Shown piece after piece: positions 25,206 to 26,559 of a stretch of 26,559 bases of DNA (position 1 is its first letter; each line of letters begins with the position of its first letter). The stretch spans positions 1-26,559 of the forward strand of contig CAYMYI010000053.1 of NCBI GenBank assembly GCA_964394585.1, read 5' to 3'. The stretch comes from CAYUJH01 sp964394585. Its GTDB lineage: Bacteria > Bacteroidota > Bacteroidia > Cytophagales > Flammeovirgaceae. The translations under genes were made by a program, and so were the position numbers. A model generated the notes under the pieces. It had not been told where the DNA came from and made no database searches. It was given only the letters and a program-made list of their open reading frames with translations.

Positions 25206-25258
25206 TTTTACATTGAAAGTTTTTTAGTTTAAATTTCGAAGATTAAAAATTTATATAT

Positions 25259-25687
25259 ATGAAACGTATTTTGTTAGTAATCTCGAGTTTGGCATTCTTT
25301 TTTATTGCAGAAACAGCTAATGCTCAATGTAATGCCGAATTGTACATTAATCGTGCGATGCGTGAATTATCACAAGGATTTCAATTTTCAAAAAGTTATA
25401 GAATTGATTTCAGAGGAGGAACACGAAAGAAAGTAGAATATACATGTGTATTTAGTAAGGATACCAACTACCAAATTAATATTGTAAGTAAAGATGGAAA
25501 TGCATACGGGCTGATAGGTACTTTATACGATTCAAAGCGAAATAAATTAGTTAGCAGTTTCTACAATAATAAGTATATGCCAAGTTGGACATATAAATGT
25601 CGTTCCACAGGAATATACTATTTAAGTTTTACTTACAAAGATTCAAAAAGCTATTGTGGCGCAGCAGTTTTAGGTTTCAGTAGATAA
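25259..25687 (+). CDS. Small secreted protein, unknown function
   Basis: A 142-residue protein with a signal peptide (ISSLAFFFIAETANAQ, about residues 8-23). The mature part begins CNAELYINRAMRELSQGFQF and continues as alternating beta strands (VEYTCVFSKDTNYQINIVS, GLIGTLYDSKRNKLVSSFY, GIYYLSFTYKDSKSYCGAAVLGF) with four cysteines. It looks like a small beta-sandwich, perhaps a pre-peptidase-C-like or carbohydrate-binding-like fold, but this is a guess from the strand pattern. It is the last gene before a strong terminator and probably belongs to the transporter and lipoprotein unit. Confidence 0.8.
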   Translation: MKRILLVISSLAFFFIAETANAQCNAELYINRAMRELSQGFQFSKSYRIDFRGGTRKKVEYTCVFSKDTNYQINIVSKDGNAYGLIGTLYDSKRNKLVSSFYNNKYMPSWTYKCRSTGIYYLSFTYKDSKSYCGAAVLGFSR

Positions 25688-25722
25688 AAGAATCAATATA
25701 AAATACATTTTCTTTCTTAAAT

Positions 25723-25755
25723 AAAAGGCAACTTAAAAACAAGTTGCCTTTTTTC
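25723..25755 (+). terminator. Rho-independent terminator closing the signalling/transport run
   Basis: A perfect 12-bp stem, AAAAGGCAACTT (25723-25734) with AAGTTGCCTTTT (25741-25752), closes a 6-base loop and is followed by a T tract. It lies 35 bases after the small secreted protein's stop and before the next gene. Confidence 0.88.
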
Positions 25756-25773
25756 GTAAGACTTATTTTCTGA

Positions 25774-26502
25774 ATGATGCAGCGAAAAATCATTAACTTA
25801 CTATCTGGACCTCGGAATGTGTCTACTGCCTTGATGTATGCCTTTGCTCAACATCCTGATATTAAAGTAGTGGATGAGCCCTTGTATGGACATTATTTGA
25901 AAAATACAAAAGTACAACATCCCCATCAAAATGAATATCAACATTTATTAGTTGCTAATGTAAATGAGGCAATTAATCAATATGTATTTAAAGATTATGG
26001 TAAACCCATAACCTTTATTAAAAATATGGCACATCATCATATTAATATGGATATAGACTATTTACGTTATGTAGATAGTCTTTTCTTAATTCGAGACCCT
26101 ATGCAAATGTTGTTATCCTTAATTAATCAAGTAGAGTATCCTAAATTACTAGATACGGCTTTGGAGCAACAGGTGTTTTTATATGAGAAAATTTTGGAGT
26201 ATGGTAAATCAGCAATCATTTTAGATTCGAAAACTTTATTGGAAAATCCTAGAAAAGCTTTGAATAAAATTTGCGATGAGCTAAACATTAGCTTCTCAAA
26301 TGACATGCTTTCATGGGATATAGGCGGTATACCGGAAGATGGACCTTGGGCTCCTTTTTGGTACCACAATGTGCATAAGTCTTCGGGGTTTATGCCTTAT
26401 GTACAAAAATCAACTAAAGATTTTCCAAAGTATTTACAGCCTTTGCTGAAGGAAGCTGATCAGTATTATAAGTTGCTAAGTGAAAAGTCCATCAAAGTAT
26501 AG
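25774..26502 (+). CDS. Sulfotransferase-like P-loop protein
   Basis: A 242-residue soluble protein. An N-terminal strand-loop INLLSGPRNVSTALMYAF (about 7-24) fits the 5'-phosphosulfate-binding loop of sulfotransferase-like proteins, and LIRDPMQMLLS (R107 to S115) fits the 3'-phosphate-binding R...S motif of PAPS enzymes. The region VVDEPLYGHYL and the late HKSSGF segment fit a bacterial sulfotransferase-like family that is often misannotated by genomic association with branched-chain aminotransferases. Sulfate transfer is not proven by these motifs, and the acceptor is unknown. Start: two adjacent ATGs (25774, 25777). Base composition is very AT-rich. The gene begins 19 bases after the preceding terminator, so its promoter may overlap that hairpin. 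Confidence 0.75.
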   Translation: MMQRKIINLLSGPRNVSTALMYAFAQHPDIKVVDEPLYGHYLKNTKVQHPHQNEYQHLLVANVNEAINQYVFKDYGKPITFIKNMAHHHINMDIDYLRYVDSLFLIRDPMQMLLSLINQVEYPKLLDTALEQQVFLYEKILEYGKSAIILDSKTLLENPRKALNKICDELNISFSNDMLSWDIGGIPEDGPWAPFWYHNVHKSSGFMPYVQKSTKDFPKYLQPLLKEADQYYKLLSEKSIKV

Positions 26503-26559
26503 TGTTGTCATCTCCCGAAAATTAGGACACCAAATTTTTATTAAATTTAAGTGTAAAAT
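26503..26559. mobile_element. Possible insertion-sequence end at the right edge
   Basis: Right after the sulfotransferase-like stop the sequence reads TGTTGTCATCTCCCGAAAATTAGGACACC, then AT-rich DNA to the edge. This TG-starting string, with CCCGAAAATTAGGACA, resembles terminal inverted repeats of IS3-type elements as I remember them. Only one end is present, no transposase is visible, and no second copy occurs in the window. Confidence 0.25.

Noticed and set aside
1..26559. CRISPR arrays, tRNA or rRNA genes
   Set aside because: No regularly spaced repeats and no cloverleaf or rRNA-like stretches were seen on either strand.

Overview
The window looks like chromosomal DNA from a Bacteroidota bacterium, probably of the Cytophagales type. 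The signs are: TlpA thioredoxins with a DUF4369-like front end, a DUF2723 membrane protein, 7TMR-DISM and SpoIIE-type (PP2C) receptor phosphatases, promoters resembling the Bacteroidota TAnnTTTG -7 box, almost no Shine-Dalgarno sites, and many short signal peptides ending in AQ. No rRNA, tRNA or CRISPR array was seen, and no complete mobile element. Ten Ns mark one assembly gap at 14964-14973.

Left part (1-8411), mostly envelope and housekeeping genes: the N-terminal part of an exported TPR signalling protein running off the left edge (minus); a TlpA/DUF4369 thiol oxidoreductase (minus); an NlpC/P60 protein without a signal peptide (plus); an exported FKBP prolyl isomerase (plus); a large DUF2723 GT-C-like membrane protein (minus); and the beta subunit of iron-sulfur L-serine dehydratase (plus). 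Clear hairpin terminators follow the NlpC/P60 and FKBP genes.

Middle part (8412-14015): a 390-base stretch with at most one small ORF; a LacI-family regulator; a 7TMR-DISM receptor with a SpoIIE-type phosphatase output; a convergent pair on the minus strand (glycerophosphodiester phosphodiesterase, then a conserved hypothetical); and a gamma-glutamylcyclotransferase-fold protein.

Right part (14168-25687), the most interesting region, is a long co-directional run of signalling genes: CheR methyltransferase; CheB methylesterase without a receiver domain; a membrane GAF protein; a Cache-like/HAMP/GAF/PAS/PAS/SpoIIE sensor phosphatase; a SiaB-type kinase; a SiaC-type (DUF1987) phosphoprotein; a 1029-residue ABCG-like transporter with TerB-like and FHA-like N-terminal regions and a very large extracytoplasmic loop; a lipoprotein; and a small secreted protein. 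The Pseudomonas Sia system uses SiaA (phosphatase), SiaB (kinase) and SiaC (switch) to control the diguanylate cyclase SiaD. Here no SiaD is present, and the transporter sits in the output position. CheR/CheB lie beside a sensor whose coiled coil carries a sequence matching the chemoreceptor methylation consensus. My working hypothesis is a methylation-tuned partner switch that controls an envelope ABC system. A long hairpin with an overlapping alternative hairpin separates the siaC-like gene from the transporter.

The window closes with a terminator, a sulfotransferase-like gene, and a 57-base tail that may be the end of an insertion sequence. Base composition is visibly more AT-rich from about 24 kb onward.
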